Below, in pieces: positions 50,331-60,180 of a DNA stretch of 64,000 bases. The notes beneath the pieces were generated by a model that made no database searches, was not told where the DNA came from, and saw only the letters and a program-made list of their open reading frames with translations. The first letter of the stretch is position 1. The number at the start of each line of letters is the position of its first letter. A program made the position numbers and the translations under genes. Origin of the DNA: Desulfarculaceae bacterium (GTDB lineage: Bacteria; Desulfobacterota; Desulfarculia; Desulfarculales; Desulfarculaceae); assembly GCA_021737145.1 (NCBI GenBank), contig JAIPEN010000006.1, forward strand, positions 62,001-126,000. The letters run 5' to 3'.

Positions 50331-50450
50331 CGGCTTCGCCAGACGGCGGGATACTGCGTTGCGGGCCGCGCTCCAACTTCGACGTAGTTTCAGCTACGCC
50401 TCCGGTTGTCGCTTGCCCGCGCCTTGTCTACCGCCGCCTGGCTGTGCCGC
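50331..50450. repeat. Dispersed palindromic repeat, copy 2
   Basis: Same family as 41301-41420: begins CGGCTTCGCCAG, contains ATACTGCGTTGC and the identical core CGACGTAGTTTCAGCTACGCC, ends CCGCCTGGCTGTGCCG. Compensating changes in the two arms (e.g. GGCGG near the left end and CCGCC near the right) keep the fold. Lies between convergent genes. Confidence 0.75.
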
Positions 50451-50474
50451 ACATGGTGCGGCGCTTTTTTTTTT
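50446..50474 (+). terminator. Intrinsic terminator after the Na/Pi cotransporter gene
   Basis: GCCGCAC/GTGCGGC stem with ATG loop followed by GC and ten T. It abuts the palindromic repeat. Confidence 0.88.
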
Positions 50475-50515
50475 AATCCAAAGAAATTTTTAAGAGGTGG
50501 TTCACAGGGCCCAGG

Positions 50516-50998
50516 CTAGACGCCCAGGGGCCACTTCTTCCCGCCCATCTCCAGGGCGAAACCCTCGCCCTCTTCCACGATCTTCTCGGCGAGCTGATAG
50601 TAGGCCTGCCTGAGCAAACGGGCCGGGAAGGCCCCGTTTTTCACGGTGCAGTAGATGATCTCGTTGTCGCCCATCTTCAGGGTGGACGGGTCCAGGGGCT
50701 CGCTGGTGCCGTCGTTCAGGCTCAGCGTCGCGCCCTGGTCCGTGAACGCCACCCGGCTCACCACGAAGAAGGTGTCAGCCACCTCCAGCTCGCAGCTCTT
50801 GCCGTCGATGGTCACCACGTAGTGCCCGTCCTCCAGGCGCACCGAGTCGTAGATGAGCTGGATGATGGTGGGGTGCACCATGGGCCTTCCGGCGGAGGAC
50901 ATCTGGCCCTCGGGGCTCACCTGGATCTGGCAGGGCGGGTAGATGCCCTCCCAGCCCTCGGGGATGTACTTGCTCAGATCAGGCAGCTCGTCGCTCAT
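50516..50998 (-). CDS. DUF1285-like protein
   Basis: 160 residues. HPTIIQLIYDSVRLEDGHYVVTIDGKSCELEVADTFFVVSRV resembles the DUF1285 core (small beta-rich protein of unknown function), followed by SLNDGTSEPLDPSTLKMGDN and a C-terminal helix FPARLLRQAYYQLAEKIVEE. The assignment rests on pattern only. It ends the minus-strand operon larB-dtd-this gene (gap of 9 nt to dtd). Confidence 0.65.
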   Translation of the reverse strand: MSDELPDLSKYIPEGWEGIYPPCQIQVSPEGQMSSAGRPMVHPTIIQLIYDSVRLEDGHYVVTIDGKSCELEVADTFFVVSRVAFTDQGATLSLNDGTSEPLDPSTLKMGDNEIIYCTVKNGAFPARLLRQAYYQLAEKIVEEGEGFALEMGGKKWPLGV

Positions 50999-51007
50999 CA
51001 GGCCCTC

Positions 51008-51457
51008 CTAAAATCGTTTTTCCGTGTCCACCAACAGGGTCACCGGCCCGGAGTTGACCAGGCTCACCTCCATCATGGCCCCGAACACCCCGGTGGCGGT
51101 CTTGAGGCCCAGGCCCTCCAGCTCGGCCACAAAGGCCCGGTACAGGGGCTCGGCCGCCTCGCCCCCGGCCGCCCGGACAAAGGAGGGACGCCGCCCCTTG
51201 GCGCAGTCGCCCCACAGGGTGAACTGGCTCACCACCAGCACCTCGCCCGCCGTGTCGCTCACCGAGAGATTCAGCTTTTCGTTGTCATCGGGAAAGATGC
51301 GCAGGCCCGCGATCTTCTTGGCCAGCCAGGCGGCCTGTTCGGGCCCGTCCTGTTGGCTCACGCCCAACAGCACCATGAGCCCCGGGCCGATGGCGCCCAC
51401 GGTCCGGCCCTCCACCTCCACCGAGGCGCGGCTCACCCGTTGGACCACAGCTCGCAT
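51008..51457 (-). CDS. dtd: D-aminoacyl-tRNA deacylase
   Basis: 149 residues. [20 protein letters not shown] at the N-terminus, catalytic-pocket SQFTLWGD and the cross-subunit NSGPVT motif (as Gly-Pro in the Gly-cisPro signature). Removes D-amino acids and glycine mischarged on tRNA. 3 nt after larB; typical length. Confidence 0.95.
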   Translation of the reverse strand: MRAVVQRVSRASVEVEGRTVGAIGPGLMVLLGVSQQDGPEQAAWLAKKIAGLRIFPDDNEKLNLSVSDTAGEVLVVSQFTLWGDCAKGRRPSFVRAAGGEAAEPLYRAFVAELEGLGLKTATGVFGAMMEVSLVNSGPVTLLVDTEKRF

Positions 51458-51460
51458 GGC

Positions 51461-52213
51461 CTACTCCAGATGGTCGATGAGCCCGGCCAGGTATCCCCCG
51501 CCGAAGCCGTTGTCTATGTTCACCACGCTCAGGCCCGGCGCGCAGGAGTTGAGCATGCCCAGCAGCGCGGCCAGGCCGCCGAAACTGGTGCCGTATCCCA
51601 CGCTGGTGGGCACCGCCACCACCGGCTTGTCCACCATGCCCGCCACCACGCTGGGCAGCGCCCCCTCCATGCCCGCCACCACCACGAAGGCGCTGGCCCG
51701 CTCCAGGGCATCGGCCGAGGCGAGCAGCCGGTGCAGGCCGCTCACGCCCACGTCGAACACCGTCTCCACCTGCGAGCCCATGAGCCGGGCGGTGAGCACC
51801 GCCTCGTTGGCCACGGGCAGGTCGCTGGTGCCCGCCGCGATCACCACCACCCTGCCCTTGCCGGGCCGGGGCGGGTCGGCCGCCGCCAGGCTGAGGCAGG
51901 CGCAATCCGGATGGTGCTCCAACTCGGGATACAGGGCCTGGACCTCGGCGGCCTTGGCCGGATCCACCCGGGTCACCAGCACGGCCGAGCCCTGCCGGTG
52001 CAGGGAGTGGCCGATGGCCGCGATCTGCTCCGGGCTCTTGCCCGCCCCGAAGATCACCTCGGGGAAACCCTGCCGGATCACCCGGTGGTGATCCACCTTG
52101 GCAAAGCCCAGGTCCTCGTAAGGCAGCTTTTTCAGCCTCTCCACCGCGCTGGCCGGAGCCAGGGCGCCGGAGGCCACCTGCTCCAGCAGTTGGGTCAGCT
52201 TGTCGGAGTTCAC
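51461..52213 (-). CDS. larB: Pyridinium-3,5-biscarboxylic acid mononucleotide synthase LarB (nickel-pincer cofactor)
   Basis: 250 residues, GTG start. PurE-like fold: GFAKVDHHRVIRQGFPEVIF, VVIAAGTSDLPVANEAVLTA, VFDVGVSGLHRLLA, VVVAGMEGALPSVVAGMVDK, VPTSVGYGTSFGGLAALLGM, VVNIDNGFGGGYLAG. It carboxylates and hydrolyses NaAD as the first step of nickel-pincer cofactor synthesis for LarA-type racemases. LarC/LarE/LarA are not in the window. Head of the larB-dtd-DUF1285 operon. Confidence 0.93.
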   Translation of the reverse strand: MNSDKLTQLLEQVASGALAPASAVERLKKLPYEDLGFAKVDHHRVIRQGFPEVIFGAGKSPEQIAAIGHSLHRQGSAVLVTRVDPAKAAEVQALYPELEHHPDCACLSLAAADPPRPGKGRVVVIAAGTSDLPVANEAVLTARLMGSQVETVFDVGVSGLHRLLASADALERASAFVVVAGMEGALPSVVAGMVDKPVVAVPTSVGYGTSFGGLAALLGMLNSCAPGLSVVNIDNGFGGGYLAGLIDHLE

Positions 52214-52302
52214 CAGGGCTTGTCCTTTCCATGGGGCGTAACATATAGTTGGCGAAGAAATAGTTTAGCCGCTCAAACAGGGAGGCGCAAACCCGGCGAG
52301 CC

Positions 52303-53202
52303 ATGAATCCGCATTCCCCACAGCCCCCGGCCGCCTGGCTGGAGATCCGGCTGAGCGCCCCGGCCCCCATTGCCGAGGCCGCGGCGGACCTGCTCACCGC
52401 CCTCACCGGCCACGGGGTGATCCTGGACGAGCCCGATGACGGCAGGGGCCTGGTGGCGGTGCGGGCCTTTCTGGAGGCCGGGCCCGAGATGGGGGCGCAG
52501 CGGAGCCAGGTGGAGCTTTACGCCCGGCAGCTGGCCTCGGGGCCGGACGGGGACGCGGTGTCCCTGGAGTTCGCCGATCTGCCCGCCGAGGACTGGGGCG
52601 GGGCCTGGAAGCGCTATTTCCACCCCCGCCTGGTAACCCAGCGCCTCATCGTGGCCCCGCCCTGGGAGCAGGCCCAGCCGGGAGAGGGCCAGGTGGTGCT
52701 GGTCATCGATCCGGGCCAGGCCTTCGGCACCGGCCAGCACCAGAGCACCCAGCTGGTGCTGCGCCGTTTGGAGCGCCTGGCCGACCGGGCCGGGCTGCCC
52801 GCCAATCTGCTGGACGTGGGCTGCGGCAGCGGCATCCTTTCTCTGGCCGCGCTCAAGTTCGGGGCCGGCCGCGCGGTGGGCATAGACCTGGAGCCCGAGG
52901 CGGTGGCCGCTTCCAGGGCCAACGCGGAGCTCAACCGCCTGCGCCACGGCCTGGAGGTCAGCCTCACCCCCCTGGCCGAGATCGAGGAGCGCTTCCCCCT
53001 GGTGCTGGCCAACATCACCGCCATGGAGCTTTGCGGCCTGGCCGAACAGTTGGCCGCCCATCTGGCTCCGGGCGGCGAGCTGGTGCTTTCGGGCCTTTTG
53101 GTCGATCAGATCCCCAAGGTGCTCGCCGACTTTGCCGGGCAGGGCCTGGATCTCAAGGAACAGGACTCCCTGGCCGGCTGGGCCTCCCTGGTGCTGGCGT
53201 GA
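52303..53202 (+). CDS. prmA: Ribosomal protein L11 methyltransferase
   Basis: 299 residues. N-terminal substrate-recognition domain, linker PAEDWGGAWKRYFHPRLVTQ, then the SAM-dependent methyltransferase: VIDPGQAFGTGQHQSTQLVL, LLDVGCGSGILSLAALKFGA and LVLANITAMELCG (N-I/x in motif IV). Trimethylates L11. Its stop overlaps the rsmE start (GTGA), and the pair prmA-rsmE is a common arrangement. Confidence 0.93.
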   Translation: MNPHSPQPPAAWLEIRLSAPAPIAEAAADLLTALTGHGVILDEPDDGRGLVAVRAFLEAGPEMGAQRSQVELYARQLASGPDGDAVSLEFADLPAEDWGGAWKRYFHPRLVTQRLIVAPPWEQAQPGEGQVVLVIDPGQAFGTGQHQSTQLVLRRLERLADRAGLPANLLDVGCGSGILSLAALKFGAGRAVGIDLEPEAVAASRANAELNRLRHGLEVSLTPLAEIEERFPLVLANITAMELCGLAEQLAAHLAPGGELVLSGLLVDQIPKVLADFAGQGLDLKEQDSLAGWASLVLA

Positions 53203-53948
53203 GCCCGCGCCGCTTTCTCGCCCCTGCCGGCTCCCTGGTGCCGGGCGAGCTGCCCCTGCCCGCCGAAGAGGCGGCCCACGCCCGCAAGGTGCTGCGCCTG
53301 TCTCCCGGCGAGGAAGTGGAGCTCATCGACGGAGCCGGCGCCCGCGCTCTGGGCGTGCTCACCCATCTGAACAAGCAGGGCGGCGCGGTCAGGGTGGAGT
53401 CCGTGGACCAGGCCCCGGCGCCCCTGCCGGAGCTGGTGCTCTGCCCCGGCCTGCTCAAGGGACCGGCCATGGACCTCATCGCGGTCAAGCTGACCGAGCT
53501 GGCCTGCGACCAGGTGCGCCCGGTGCTCAGCCAGCGGGCGGTGCCCCGGCTCAAGGACCCTGGAGCCAAGCAGGAGCGCTGGTCCCGTTTGGCCCGCCAG
53601 GCCCTCAAGCAGTGCGGCGCGGCCCGGGCCCCCAGCTTTGCCGCGCCCGCGCCCCTGGACGATCTCCTGGCCGCCGCGCCGGACGATGCCCTCAAGCTGC
53701 TGCTCTACGAGCAGGAGCAGGGCGTCTCCCTGGCCCGGGTTTTGGCCCAGGCCGCCGCGCCCCGCCAGGTGTGGGTCCTGGTGGGCCCGGAGGGCGGCTG
53801 GGCCCCCCAAGAGGCCGAGGCCGCCCAGGCGGCCGGTTTTGTGTCCTGTGGCCTGCCCCACACCATCCTGCGGGCCGAGACCGCCTGCCTGGCCGTGGCC
53901 AGCGTGATCCGGTTCGGCCGGGAGTACGAGCATGGCGCGACCCTTTGA
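53199..53948 (+). CDS. rsmE: 16S rRNA (uracil(1498)-N(3))-methyltransferase
   Basis: 249 residues from GTG 53199, overlapping prmA by 4 nt. N-terminal PUA-like domain with HARKVLRLSPGEEVELIDG; C-terminal SPOUT knot domain: KGPAMDLIAVKLTELACDQV, RLARQALKQCGAARAP, VGPEGGWAPQEAEAAQAAGF and LPHTILRAETACLAVASVI. Overlaps the next gene by 17 nt. Confidence 0.93.
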   Translation: MSPRRFLAPAGSLVPGELPLPAEEAAHARKVLRLSPGEEVELIDGAGARALGVLTHLNKQGGAVRVESVDQAPAPLPELVLCPGLLKGPAMDLIAVKLTELACDQVRPVLSQRAVPRLKDPGAKQERWSRLARQALKQCGAARAPSFAAPAPLDDLLAAAPDDALKLLLYEQEQGVSLARVLAQAAAPRQVWVLVGPEGGWAPQEAEAAQAAGFVSCGLPHTILRAETACLAVASVIRFGREYEHGATL

Positions 53949-54726
53949 CCAACTGACCCCCTCCCTCACCCGTCTGGGCCCGCCACCCGAACAGGCCCGG
54001 CGCGAGGTGCTGTTCATCCACGGGGCCTGGGGCGGGGCCTGGCTGTGGGAGGGCCTGGCAGAGGCCGTGGCCGAGGCGGGCTACGGGGTGAGCCTCATGG
54101 AGCAGCCCGGCCACGGGAGCGACCGCTGGGATCTGCCCTGGGCCACCAGCATCAAGGACTACGCGGACCTCAGCCGCCGGGCCGCCGCCGGGTTGGGCCA
54201 GCCGGTGCTGGTGGGCCATTCCCTGGGCGGCTGGCAGGTGCAAAAAATCTGGGAGGCCGTGGACCTGCCCGGCGTGCTCCTGGCCCCCCTGCCGGGAAAC
54301 GGCCTGCCCAAGCGCAGCCTAATGCGCATGATGCTGCAATATCCCGGCCCCATGTTGGGGGCCAGCCTGCTGCAGCCGGTGGCCATCAAGGATGCGGCCA
54401 TGGCCCGCCGCCTGTTCTTCCATCAGATGGGCGAGGCGGACATTGAGGAGCACGTCAAGCACCTGGTGCCCGAGCCCGCCCGGGTGTGCCTGGAGATGGC
54501 CTGGGGCCTGGCCAAGGCCCGCCCCGGGCCGGGCGGCCAGCCCCGGTTGCTCATCGCTCCGGAGCTGGACTACTTCTTCCCGCCACACCGGCAGAAGGAC
54601 CTGGCCGAGGAGCTGGGCGCCCGCTTCGCCATGCTGCACGGCCTGCCCCACGACCTCTGGCTGGAAGACCAGGAGGGCAGGGTGCTCGCTCTCTTGCTGG
54701 AATTTTTGGAGAGCTTGGAAGGCTAG
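53932..54726 (+). CDS. Alpha/beta hydrolase
   Basis: 264 residues. VLFIHGAWGGAWLWEGLAEA (oxyanion region), nucleophile elbow GHSLGG, Asp in LLIAPELDYFFP and His in LPHDLWLED. Esterase/lipase-like with unknown substrate. Start lies 17 nt inside rsmE, so the prmA-rsmE-hydrolase genes form an operon. Confidence 0.88.
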   Translation: MARPFDQLTPSLTRLGPPPEQARREVLFIHGAWGGAWLWEGLAEAVAEAGYGVSLMEQPGHGSDRWDLPWATSIKDYADLSRRAAAGLGQPVLVGHSLGGWQVQKIWEAVDLPGVLLAPLPGNGLPKRSLMRMMLQYPGPMLGASLLQPVAIKDAAMARRLFFHQMGEADIEEHVKHLVPEPARVCLEMAWGLAKARPGPGGQPRLLIAPELDYFFPPHRQKDLAEELGARFAMLHGLPHDLWLEDQEGRVLALLLEFLESLEG

Positions 54727-55156
54727 GGCCAGGCGCCGGCTTTCTTGCCGCCTCGCTAGCGACTAAGCAATCTCTGTTCGCCAATGGGGCTCACCACAGC
54801 AGGGCCAAATGGCTAGAGGTTTATTTGATCTGGTGCAGGGGCGAAGTTTGCCCCCGCCCAGGAGCCTGGCGATGAAAGTAAAAAAGGCGGGAGCAACCTA
54901 GGCCCTGCCTTCTTTTTCAGGAAAATAGCCGTCATCGCGAGGCGCGGCAGGCATGGAGATGGCTTTGAAAAAGGTGCCCCTCCCGCCGTGCCGTGGCGAT
55001 CTTCCTTTGTTTTTGTCCTGCCTCTATTGCCGAACAGATACGCGAAGTGGTCCACAGCCCAGCGGCTCCGGATGGCCGCTGGGGGGCTACGCCGTACCCA
55101 GCCCGCGCTGATATGGAATTTTCAGGAGTGACGCCTGGCAGCGGCGCAGCCGCCCT
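54727..55156. other. Intergenic region between convergent transcripts, 430 nt
   Basis: No gene supported. Contains the palindromic element described at 54931-55005. The remainder is a mix of GC-rich and AT-richer pieces with short open frames lacking ribosome binding sites. Confidence 0.45.
54931..55005. repeat. Palindromic element of a second type
   Basis: ATCGC-GAGGCGCGGCAGG near the left end pairs imperfectly with CCGCCGTGCCGTGGCGAT at the right end. The pattern (GTCATCGCGAGG... GGCGATCTTC) looks like dispersed repeats I know from other proteobacterial genomes, but only one copy is seen in this window. Confidence 0.45.
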
Positions 55157-55923
<767 letters not shown>

Positions 55924-55924
<1 letters not shown>

Positions 55925-56712
55925 CAGGCCGCTCCCGCCACCGAGTCTTCGCCCAGATAGGCCTTGAGCACCTCGGGATGGTTCTGTACGTCTTCGGGTT
56001 TGCCCTGGGCGATTGGCTCGCCGTAGTTGAGCACCATCACCTCGTCCGAGATCTCCATGACCAAGCGCATGTCGTGCTCGATCACCAGCAGGGTGATTCC
56101 CAGCTCTTCCTTGATGTCGCTGAGCCAGATCATCAGGTCCTGCTTTTCCTCCATGTTCATGCCCGCCACCGGCTCATCGAGCAAAAGCACCTCCGGCTCG
56201 GTGGCCAGGGCCCGGCCCAGCTCCACCACCTTCTGGGTGCCGTAGGGCAGGCCGCCCACAAAGCGGTCCCTGGCGTGCTGCAGGTCCAAAAAGTCGATGA
56301 TCTCCTCGACCTTCTGGCGGTGGGCGATCTCCTCGGCCGCGGCCCGGCTGCCCCGGCGGAAAAAGGTGCTTCCGCTGAAGATGCCGGTGTGCATGTGCAG
56401 ATGGCGGCCCAGGAGCAGGTTGTCCATGGTGGACATCTTGTTGAACAGCTCGATGTTCTGAAAGGTGCGCCCCAGGCCCAGGGCGGCGATCTTGTAGGGC
56501 TTCATGCCGTTGATGCGCTTGCCCTTGAAGGTCACGCTGCCGCTGCTGGGCTTGTAGAGCCCGGTGATGCAGTTGAACAGGGTGGTCTTGCCCGCCCCGT
56601 TGGGGCCGATCACCGCGGTGATGGAACCCTTCTCCAGGCTGAGCGAAACCTTGTCCAGGGCGGTGAGGCCGCCGAAGACCATGGATAGGTTGTCTATGTC
56701 CAGGATGGCCAT
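55924..56712 (-). CDS. livG: Branched-chain amino acid ABC transporter ATP-binding protein LivG
   Basis: 262 residues. Walker A IGPNGAGKTTLFNCITGLYK, AALGLGRTFQNIELFNKMS (LivG signature), Walker B VLLLDEPVAGMN with the typical MEEKQDLMIWLSDIKEELG following. Signature is degenerate: GGLPYGTQKVVELGRAL in place of LSGGQ, as usual in LivG. Lies 70 nt after the binding-protein gene. Confidence 0.94.
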
Positions 56713-56782
56713 GAAGCTCCCGGCAAGTGATTAGGCCCGGCCGGAAGCCCGCGCGGGGCTCCCGGCCGGGATCAGGCGTTTA

Positions 56783-57982
56783 TCAGTCCAGCTTGAGCCA
56801 GTCGGAAAGGCGCTTGCCCTTGCCGTAGGTGATCTTCTTGCCCTTGACCATCATGATGTCGGGCTCGCACTTGGCCAGGAACACCTGCTTGATGCCCTGG
56901 CGGCGCTCGGCGCTGTAGGTGATGGGTCCCATGATGCCCTGGAAGTCCTTGAGGGTCTCCATGGCCTTGACGAAGTTGTCCACGCTCAGGTCCTTGCCCG
57001 CGCGCTTGATGCCCTCGACCATGGGCTCCACGAAGCCGAAGCCCGCGTAGAAGAACACGCCCCAACGCTCCTTGGGGGCGTATTTTTGCTGGGCCCGGTG
57101 ATACTTGAGCATCAGCTTGCTGGTGCTGTCGGGCAGCTCGGCGAAGTTGCCGAAGATCATGCCCTTCCACAGGCCCTTGGTGATCTTGAACATCAGGGCC
57201 ACGTCGCTCAGGGTGGAGCAGGCCATCCACTGCGGGCGATAGCCCAGCTTGGCTGCGGTGCCCAGCATGATGGCCGCGTGCTTGGGGTAGACCCACATGA
57301 TAACCGCGTCGGCCCCGGCCTTCTTCAGCTTCATCACGTGGCTGGCCAGGTCGGTCTCGCCCACCTCGACCGGCACGTCGGCGGCCAGCTTCATGCCCCG
57401 CTTCTTAAGCTCCCTGAGGCAGCCGTCCAGGCCGCCCTTGCCGTAGTCGTCGTTCTGGTAGAAAAAGGCGATCTTCTTCTTGCCCAGGGTGTCGATGGCA
57501 TAGGAGGTGAGAATCTGGGCCTCGTCCGGGTACAGGGGATACACGCCGAAGATGGTCTTCTTGAGCGGCTGGGTCCAGTGGGGGCTGCCCGTGGCCATGC
57601 CCACCCAGGGGATGTTGTTCTTGATGATGTAGGGCATCACCGCCATGCCCGGGCTGGTGCCCACGCCGCAGGCGAATCCCCAGATTTTCTCCTGCTCCCA
57701 CAGCTCCTTGGCGATGGCCTTGGTGCGGTTGGGATTGTAGCCGTCGTCGCGCAGGAAATACTTGATCTTGCGGCCGTTGATGCCGCCCTCGGCGTTGAGC
57801 AGGTCAAAATAGACCCCGGTGCCCCGGGCCACCGCGCCCCAAAGGGCGGCCGGACCGGTCTGGGGTCCCCACTGGCCGATCTTTATCTCGGTGTCGGTCA
57901 CGCCCTGCACCGGACCGGCCCAGGCGGCGCCGGCCACGGCCAAGGCCGCGATCACCAGCGTCAGTACCAATAACTTTTTCAT
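56783..57982 (-). CDS. Branched-chain amino acid-type ABC transporter substrate-binding protein
   Basis: 399 residues from ATG 57982 (MKKLLVLTLVIAALAVAGAA), with GGGAGGAGGGATC just upstream; the extension to 58018 is not needed. Signal peptide ending near AAWA. Periplasmic binding protein type I (Peripla_BP_6): GVTDTEIKIGQWGPQTGP, FDLLNAEGGINGRKIKYFLRDDGYNP, FFYQNDDYGKGGLDG. Ligand may be leucine-type or other (aromatic, urea, short-chain acid) as these LivJ-like proteins vary. Central gene of the liv cluster. Confidence 0.92.
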   Translation of the reverse strand: MKKLLVLTLVIAALAVAGAAWAGPVQGVTDTEIKIGQWGPQTGPAALWGAVARGTGVYFDLLNAEGGINGRKIKYFLRDDGYNPNRTKAIAKELWEQEKIWGFACGVGTSPGMAVMPYIIKNNIPWVGMATGSPHWTQPLKKTIFGVYPLYPDEAQILTSYAIDTLGKKKIAFFYQNDDYGKGGLDGCLRELKKRGMKLAADVPVEVGETDLASHVMKLKKAGADAVIMWVYPKHAAIMLGTAAKLGYRPQWMACSTLSDVALMFKITKGLWKGMIFGNFAELPDSTSKLMLKYHRAQQKYAPKERWGVFFYAGFGFVEPMVEGIKRAGKDLSVDNFVKAMETLKDFQGIMGPITYSAERRQGIKQVFLAKCEPDIMMVKGKKITYGKGKRLSDWLKLD

Positions 57983-58052
57983 GATCCCTCCTCCCATGAT
58001 TAGCCTAAATAGAGCCAAATAATGCTCTGGCGGCCGGCAACCCTCCGGCCGC

Positions 58053-58928
58053 TCAAACCTTGCGCACGTAGTGCTTGGCGAAAAGCCCGCTGGGCTTGAC
58101 GCATAGAATCAGCACGATGACCGCGAAGGCCACCACTGATTTGAACTCCACCGACACGTAGCCGCCGAATAGGTTCTCCACCACCCCCAGGATGAACCCG
58201 CCCAGCACCGCGCCGACCAATGAGGTCATGCCTCCCAGCACCGCGGCCGAAAAGCCCTTTAGCTGCGGGGTCCACATGAGGTTGGGGTCCAGGGTGTCGG
58301 TGGAGGCGATGAGAAAGGCGGCGCAGGCCCCCACCAGGGCGCTCATGCCCCAGGTGAGCATCATTATGCGTCCCACCCGGATGCCCATGAGCCGGGCCGC
58401 CTGCTGGTTCTGCTGGGTGGCCTTCATGGCCACGCCCACCTTGGTGTAGCGGAAAAACAGGAACAATAGGATCATCAGGGCGCAGGCCACCCCCAGGGTG
58501 ACCAGGTTCAGGTCGCTGATGACCACCCCCCCGCCCAGGTCGTGCACCTCGAAGTCGCTCACCGGGAAGGGGAAGTCCTTCTGGTCCGCGCCCCAGCGCC
58601 AGGAGGCGATGCCGTAGAGCATCATTTCCAGGCCCAGGGTGATGATTATCAGGCCCAGCAGGTTGGGCTCCTTGGCCCGCCGCAAAAAGGCGAACTCCAA
58701 AAAGGCGCCCAAGGCGAAGGCAAAGGCCAGGGCCCCCGTAAAGGCGGCCGTGAAGCCCAGGCCGTAGTCGGACAGCAGCATGTAGGCCACAAAGGCGCTG
58801 AGCATGGCCATGTCGCCCTGGGCGAAGTTCAAGACCTCGCTGGTCTTGTAGATGATGACCATGGCCAGGGCCATGAGGGCATAGGTGGCCCCGATGGCGA
58901 TACCGCTGGTGATTAGCTGGCCCAGCAT
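58053..58928 (-). CDS. livH: Branched-chain amino acid ABC transporter permease LivH
   Basis: 291 residues, about eight TM helices. LGQLITSGIAIGATYALMAL at the N-terminus, YKTSEVLNFAQGDMAMLSAF and GFSAAVLGGMTSLVGAVLGG (EAA-like loop) are LivH hallmarks. Inner-membrane channel half with LivM. 177 nt separate it from livM. Confidence 0.93.
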   Translation of the reverse strand: MLGQLITSGIAIGATYALMALAMVIIYKTSEVLNFAQGDMAMLSAFVAYMLLSDYGLGFTAAFTGALAFAFALGAFLEFAFLRRAKEPNLLGLIIITLGLEMMLYGIASWRWGADQKDFPFPVSDFEVHDLGGGVVISDLNLVTLGVACALMILLFLFFRYTKVGVAMKATQQNQQAARLMGIRVGRIMMLTWGMSALVGACAAFLIASTDTLDPNLMWTPQLKGFSAAVLGGMTSLVGAVLGGFILGVVENLFGGYVSVEFKSVVAFAVIVLILCVKPSGLFAKHYVRKV

Positions 58929-58952
58929 GAACTATGCATCCCCTCCCCGATC

Positions 58953-59015
58953 CCGGCTGCGCCAGCCCCCGGCATACGGTGTTGCTGGCTGCGCTCGGGC
59001 CTATATGCGAACCTC
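58953..59015. repeat. Half copy of the dispersed palindromic repeat
   Basis: CCGGCTGCGCCAGCCCCCGG followed by CATACGGTGTTGCTGGCTGCGCTCGGGCCT matches the left half of the 41301 and 50331 copies (including G-TTGCTGGC and GCTCGGGCCT), then similarity ends. It sits between livM and livH, in the same-strand operon, unlike the two complete copies. Confidence 0.6.
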
Positions 59016-59105
59016 ACTTTTTCAATTGGCGCCTTTTCCCCGGTGGCGCCGGAGCTAACTCAGCGTTGTCCTCTTCTCTCCGGTTTACTGTGCAACCTGT
59101 CTTTT

Positions 59106-60155
59106 TTAGAAAGGCCAGGTCCGCCAGTATATCTTGGTGCGTATCCAGAAGCCGTAGAGCCCCAGGGGCTCGAAGATGATGATCAGGACCATGATCAGGC
59201 CGAAGACCACGTACTGCACGTTGGGCAGCCCGCTCACGGTGAACACCTGCTTGCTCAGCTCGGTGAGCAGGGGCCCCAGATAGGGCAGCTCACCGATGCG
59301 GGCCAGCTCCAGCTGCAGCCAGGTGATGAGCACCGCGCCCATCACCGAGCCCAGCACCGAGCCCAGGCCGCCCACCACCACCATGGCCAGGAACATGATG
59401 CTCACCATGATGTTGAAGGTGTGGGGGCTGATGAAGCCCAGCACAAAGGCCATGAGCCCACCGCCGATGCCGGTGTAAAAGGCGCTCACCGCAAAGGCCA
59501 GGGTCTTGTAATAGGTCAGGTTCACCCCGATGCACTCGGCCGCTATGTCGGAATCGCGGATGGCCACGAAGGCGCGGCCCACCCGGGTCTTGGTCAGGTT
59601 CCTGAGTCCCCAGGCCAAAAACAGGCAGATAGGCATGATCACCGCGTAGCGCCCCGCGTCGGAGTCCACGGTCCAGCCGAAGATGTTCAGGGCCGGCGAT
59701 TGCAGGCCCATGTGCCCGCCCAAAAAGTCCAAGCGGCCCAATATCTGGGTGATGGTCAGGCCGAAGCCCAGGGTGGCGATGGCCAAATAGGGGCCTTCCA
59801 GGCGAAGGGCCGGCAGGCCCAGCAAAAACCCGAAGCCCGCGCTGATGAAGCCGCCCAGGGGCAGGGCGATCAAAAAGGGCAGGCCCAGGTTCTGCATCAG
59901 GGCCAGGGTGGCGTAGGCCCCGATGGCGAAAAATCCGGCGTGGCCCAGGGATATCTGGCCGGTGTAGCCCACCAGCAGGTTGAGCCCCAGGGCCACGATG
60001 ACGTGGATGGCCATGAGGTTCACGGTGTAGATGTGGTAGGAGCCGGCCAGAAAGGGGAACAGGGCCAGGGCGGCGATTAGCGCGATCAGCCAGAAAACCT
60101 GGGGCCCGCTGTCCAGCAGGCGGATGTCCTCGTAGTAGTCGCGCTTCATGTCCAT
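59106..60155 (-). CDS. livM: Branched-chain amino acid ABC transporter permease LivM
   Basis: 349 residues, about nine to ten TM helices. Conserved LNLLVGYTGQISLGHAGFFAIGAY and FVAIRDSDIAAECIGVNLTYYK typical of LivM, then MVVVGGLGSVLGSVMGAVLI. First liv gene; the DUF1992 gene ends 25 nt upstream. The repeat-containing gap to livH suggests possible transcript processing or attenuation. Confidence 0.93.
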   Translation of the reverse strand: MDMKRDYYEDIRLLDSGPQVFWLIALIAALALFPFLAGSYHIYTVNLMAIHVIVALGLNLLVGYTGQISLGHAGFFAIGAYATLALMQNLGLPFLIALPLGGFISAGFGFLLGLPALRLEGPYLAIATLGFGLTITQILGRLDFLGGHMGLQSPALNIFGWTVDSDAGRYAVIMPICLFLAWGLRNLTKTRVGRAFVAIRDSDIAAECIGVNLTYYKTLAFAVSAFYTGIGGGLMAFVLGFISPHTFNIMVSIMFLAMVVVGGLGSVLGSVMGAVLITWLQLELARIGELPYLGPLLTELSKQVFTVSGLPNVQYVVFGLIMVLIIIFEPLGLYGFWIRTKIYWRTWPF

Positions 60156-60180
60156 GGGAGCAGGCTGCCTCCGGCGAAAC

